A stretch of 64,000 nucleotides of DNA from Streptomonospora sp. PA3 (lineage in GTDB: Bacteria > Actinomycetota > Actinomycetes > Streptosporangiales > Streptosporangiaceae): contig NZ_VTZW01000019.1 of the NCBI RefSeq assembly GCF_009728995.1, forward strand, positions 347,918 through 411,917, read 5' to 3'. Positions 54,301 to 64,000 of the stretch are shown here, in pieces; position 1 is the stretch's first letter, and each line of letters starts with the position of its first letter. A program made the position numbers and the translations under genes. The notes below the pieces were generated by a model. That model ran no database searches. It was not told the origin of the DNA and saw only the letters and a list, made by a program, of their open reading frames with translations.

Positions 54301-56228
54301 CGGGCGGCGTCCTCCAGGCAGAGCGCGCCGGCGACGTGCGCGGCGGCGACCTCGCCCTGGGAGTGGCCCACCACGGCGTCGGGACGCACCCCGCAGGCCC
54401 GCCACAGCCCGGCCAGCGCGACCATCACCGCCCACAGCGCGGGCTGGACCACGTCGACGCGGTCGAGGCCGGGCGCGCCGGGCGCGCCGGGCGCGCCGCG
54501 CAGCACCGCACTCAGCGACCAGTCGACGTGCGGCGCCAGCGCGGCCTCGCATTCGGCGATGCGCTCGCGGAACACGGCCGAGTCCGCCAGCAGCTCGGCG
54601 GCCATTCCGGGCCACTGCGCGCCCTGGCCGGGGAAGACGAACACCGTCTTGCCGGGGGCTCCGCCGCGTCCGCGCACCGCGTTGGGCGGGGTTTCGCCGC
54701 GGGCCAGCGCCGCCAGGCCCGCGAGGCGGTCGTCGCGGTCGGTGCCGAGCACGACGGCGCGGTGGTCGAGGTGGGTGCGGGAGACGGCCAGGGCGCGGCC
54801 GACGTCGGCCGCGCCGGCCTCGGGGTGGTCCAGCAGGTGCTCGTGCAGGCGCGCGGCCTGGGCGCGCAGCCCGTGCGGGGTATGCCCGGACAGCGGCCAG
54901 GGCGGAGCGCCGCCGCTGTCCGCGGCGGTGCGGGCGCATGCCTCGGAGGCGTCGGAGGCGCCGGTTCGCGGTGCGGGGGCCGTTCGGGCGAGGGCGCGCG
55001 GGCGCACGGCGCCTTCGGGAGTCTCCTCGATGATGGCGTGGGCATTGGTGCCGCTGATCCCGAACGAGGACACCCCGCCGATCCGGCGGCCCGCCACCCC
55101 ATCCCAGGTCCGCGGCCCCTCGGCGACCACTTCCAGGCCCGATCCGTCCCAGTCGACCAGCTCGGAGAGCCCGCCGGCGGCGCCCAGCAGCGGCGGGACC
55201 ACACCGCGGCCGAGGATGCCCACCAGCGAGATCAGCCCGGCCACCCCGGCGGCCGCCTGCACATGGGCGATGTTGGCCTTCACCGACCCCACGATCACCC
55301 CGCTGCCGCCGCCCGCACGCCCGTAGACCGCGCCCAGCGCCCCCGCCTCGATCGGATCGCCCAGCACCGTGCCGGTCCCGTGCCCCTCGACCACCCCCAC
55401 ACGGCCGGGATCCACCCGCGCATCAGCCAGCGCCGCCCGGATCACCGCCTCCTGCGCCGCCCCGCTGGGCGCCGACAACCCGTTGCTCGCCCCGTCCGAA
55501 CCCACCGCCGAACCCCGGACCACGCCCCACACCCGGTGCCCCCGCTCCAGGGCGTCGGAGAGCCGCTCCAGCACCACCACCCCGGCACCCTCGCCGAACC
55601 CGGTCCCATCGGCCTTCGCGCCGAAGGACCGGCACCGCCCGTCGCGCGAGAGACCGCCCTGGCGCGAGAACTCCACGAACACGCCGGGCGAGCCCAGCAC
55701 CGTGACTCCGCCGGCCAGGGCCAGGCCGCACTCGCCGCGCCGCAGCGCCTGCACCGCCTGGTGCAGCGCCACCAGCGACGACGAACACGCCGTGTCCACG
55801 GTGACCGCCGGCCCGCGCAACCCCAGGGTGTAGGCGACCCGGCCCGAGACCACGCTGGACATGGACCCGGTCAGGGCGTAGCCGGCCGTCTCCTCGGCGG
55901 CCTGGTACATCCGCGGCCCGTACTCTTGGGCGATCGCGCCGATGAACGTGCCGGTGGCGCTGCCCCGCAGGGACTCCGCATCGATCCCCGCCCGCTCCAG
56001 CGCCTCCCACACCGTCTCCAGCAGCACCCGCTGCTGCGGATCCATCGCCAGCGCCTCCCGCGGCGAAATCCCGAAAAACCCCGCATCGAACCCCGCCGCA
56101 TCCGCCAGAAACCCGCCCCGGCGCACATACGACGTCCCCGCACGCCGCAACGTGGGGTCATACAGCGCCTCCACATCCCACCCCCGGTCGGCCGGGAACT
56201 CCGACGTCGCGTCGCCGCCCGACTCCAC
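51348..56228 (-). CDS. PKS-B: type I PKS module, KS-AT-KR-ACP, disrupted 5' end
   Basis: About 1626 aa in the KS frame. As read, this frame has no proper start: it opens inside the KS at [17 protein letters not shown], and the likely start and docking segment (56233-56301) are in another frame. KS Cys148, His283 and His322 are intact. AT: GHSQGE near 623 and [11 protein letters not shown], the methylmalonyl signature. There is no DH or ER; the usual AT-KR structural region follows. KR: GGTGALG near 1185, NYAPAN near 1327, AVLDDAPI (LDD, B-type). [13 protein letters not shown], Ser near 1502. The C-terminus [17 protein letters not shown] is a docking tail suited to the PKS-C N-terminus. It would leave a beta-hydroxyl. 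Confidence 0.88.
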   Translation of the reverse strand: MESGGDATSEFPADRGWDVEALYDPTLRRAGTSYVRRGGFLADAAGFDAGFFGISPREALAMDPQQRVLLETVWEALERAGIDAESLRGSATGTFIGAIAQEYGPRMYQAAEETAGYALTGSMSSVVSGRVAYTLGLRGPAVTVDTACSSSLVALHQAVQALRRGECGLALAGGVTVLGSPGVFVEFSRQGGLSRDGRCRSFGAKADGTGFGEGAGVVVLERLSDALERGHRVWGVVRGSAVGSDGASNGLSAPSGAAQEAVIRAALADARVDPGRVGVVEGHGTGTVLGDPIEAGALGAVYGRAGGGSGVIVGSVKANIAHVQAAAGVAGLISLVGILGRGVVPPLLGAAGGLSELVDWDGSGLEVVAEGPRTWDGVAGRRIGGVSSFGISGTNAHAIIEETPEGAVRPRALARTAPAPRTGASDASEACARTAADSGGAPPWPLSGHTPHGLRAQAARLHEHLLDHPEAGAADVGRALAVSRTHLDHRAVVLGTDRDDRLAGLAALARGETPPNAVRGRGGAPGKTVFVFPGQGAQWPGMAAELLADSAVFRERIAECEAALAPHVDWSLSAVLRGAPGAPGAPGLDRVDVVQPALWAVMVALAGLWRACGVRPDAVVGHSQGEVAAAHVAGALCLEDAARVAALRSRAVHALAGEGAMAQIPLPADRVRTLIAGRAGGGGRGVCVAAVNGPASTVVSGERAAVRRLVEETAASGVRARMIAVDYASHSAHMEALRSAVLADLDGISSHRPRIPFHSTVTGRPVGEGDLDAEYWYANLRRPVEFAAAVRTLAENDHGLFLEMSPHPVLAMAVEQTAEEAAEHSAADGEAPPRAAVVGSLRRDDGGWPRFAASVAEAYAHGAAVDWSAVYAGHPPSPVELPTYAFQRTRYWLAPRPEPAAAAGAEPGTGAAHERFWAAVADGDADSLAAVLGTSPEPVHALMPALADWHRRGRRRAALDSLCYRDRWVPACEAPAPPGAGRWLVLLEPAGSTDPARAWYDALAARGMDVVPLELKRAEADRASLGALLRENGAAADGAAGVLCLLTLDARGQDAAAASAAGPALAAAVLQAMEDAGVDAPLWCATQGAVSTGEDDPLRTPAQAPVWGLGRVAAQEYPRRWGGLVDLPARPDRATAALLHTVLCAPGREDQLAVRAAGVRARRLVRAPAPAARSPWRPAGTVLITGGTGALGAHTARYLAGRGGPHLHLLLAGRRGPDAPGAAALAADLRATGTGVTLAACDVADRSALEHLLASVPAEHPLSAVVHTAAVLDDAPIADLGAARMEAAMATKAGAARHLHELTADTPLSAFLLYSSVSGMLGVAGHGNYAPANAYLDALARHRRAAGLPATSLAWGAWDGAGMAGRGDVAALLRRHGMPGMPPENAAAALDAAFTGDAPAAFAVADIDWRRFAVAFTAARAGTLLDDLPDARRAAGGAAPDASAAGADPAADLRRRLAAAAPPERTRMLRALVREHVAATLGHDSPAAVDEARPFTDLGLDSVMAVDLRNRLSAATGLRLPAALAFDHPTAAAAAAHLGSRLGSGDDPARPPEDGSGPGEAELAALEALLPTLDPGDPRRSGIAHRLRALASAAAPAPAPAAADPSLHDATPDELFALIDDELGDG

Positions 56229-56236
56229 CAGCTCGC
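55936..56236 (-). repeat. 301-bp KS block identical to 50868-51168
   Basis: Second copy of the identical KS block, at the 5' end of PKS-B. PKS-A has a clearly related but not identical sequence at 63690-64000. Confidence 0.85.
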
Positions 56237-56301
56237 AGTGCGGTGACGACGCGGTCGGACTCGGGCTGCTGCGAGCGCGAGCCGGTGCTGGACGCGGTCA
56301 T
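56233..56301 (-). other. Out-of-frame PKS-B start: N-terminal docking fragment
   Basis: ATG at 56301 has GAAAGG five bases upstream and lies 24 bases after the PKS-A stop, the expected start of PKS-B. It encodes [19 protein letters not shown] then TALRA, a typical class 1 docking helix, and then runs out of frame into the KS at the shared GAGCTGGTGGAGTC. The rest of the docking linker and the first KS residues are missing. Confidence 0.75.
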
Positions 56302-56325
56302 GGCGGCCTTTCGTGTGCGGGGGGA

Positions 56326-64000
<7,675 letters not shown>

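Noticed and set aside
51348..56228. Loss of a DH domain from PKS-B
   Set aside because: The AT-KR structural region has the normal size and sequence of a KR-only module; nothing suggests a deleted DH.

Overview
The window is high-GC actinomycete chromosome (GTG starts, AGGAGG-type ribosome binding sites, GC-rich hairpin terminators). The gene set fits a Streptosporangiales/Nocardiopsaceae-like genome, but that placement is inferred from gene content only. It includes a PucR-type FasR beside fabD-fabH-acpP-fabF, a sufR-sufBD-Rieske-sufCSUT operon, an AhpE-DUF3052 pair, an actinomycete-type SAM methyltransferase and modular type I PKS genes.

Layout. 1-2164: a glutamate-cysteine-ligase-like gene cut by the left edge, divergent from a phosphoribosyltransferase. 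2165-4824: a secreted CBM2-PL11 rhamnogalacturonan lyase with a cre-like operator upstream. 5029-6221: a lower-GC three-gene islet (DUF6941-like, DUF4258, DUF2283 fused to an excisionase-type HTH). 6254-8794: a methyltransferase, a DoxX membrane protein and a secreted His-rich SURNod19-like protein, all minus strand. 8795-10814: a stretch without genes, tRNA-Val(TAC), AhpE peroxiredoxin and DUF3052. 10997-13498: YjbQ-family protein, divergent from a PhoD-like phosphatase. 13508-19065: a 5-oxoproline operon (DUF1445, pxpC, pxpB, pxpA, Nramp-like transporter) divergent from a GntR/FCD regulator, with a 13-bp palindromic operator between them. 20526-25582: fatty-acid synthesis locus. 25916-31337: degenerate EAL-CBS protein, SGNH hydrolase, SseB-domain protein and a 709-aa unknown. 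31553-38223: suf operon, minus strand, with a canonical SufR box overlapping the sufR start. 38386-38836: a repeat-rich intergenic region. 38965-43681: an ABC-2 exporter pair, a small membrane protein, arginine deiminase and an EamA/RhtA exporter.

43796-64000 is the 3' end of a modular type I PKS cluster on the minus strand, transcribed right to left. PKS-A (KS-AT-DH-ER-KR-ACP, open at the right edge) is followed by PKS-B (KS-AT-KR-ACP) and PKS-C (KS-AT-DH-ER-KR-ACP-TE). Docking segments at the A/B and B/C boundaries support the chain order A to B to C, then release by the thioesterase. Two AT domains carry methylmalonyl signatures and the third a variant one, so the predicted last three extensions give reduced, hydroxyl, then reduced units.

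The most unusual observation is in the PKS genes. The conserved N-terminal start of the KS domain is missing in both genes whose start is visible. The break falls at the same nucleotide, at the end of a 301-bp block identical between PKS-B and PKS-C, and it leaves the PKS-B docking segment out of frame. The window's last base lies in the same motif of PKS-A. A sequence-assembly deletion at repeats is the simplest explanation, but a real shared deletion or conversion tract is not excluded. PKS-A also carries two very large low-complexity interdomain insertions.
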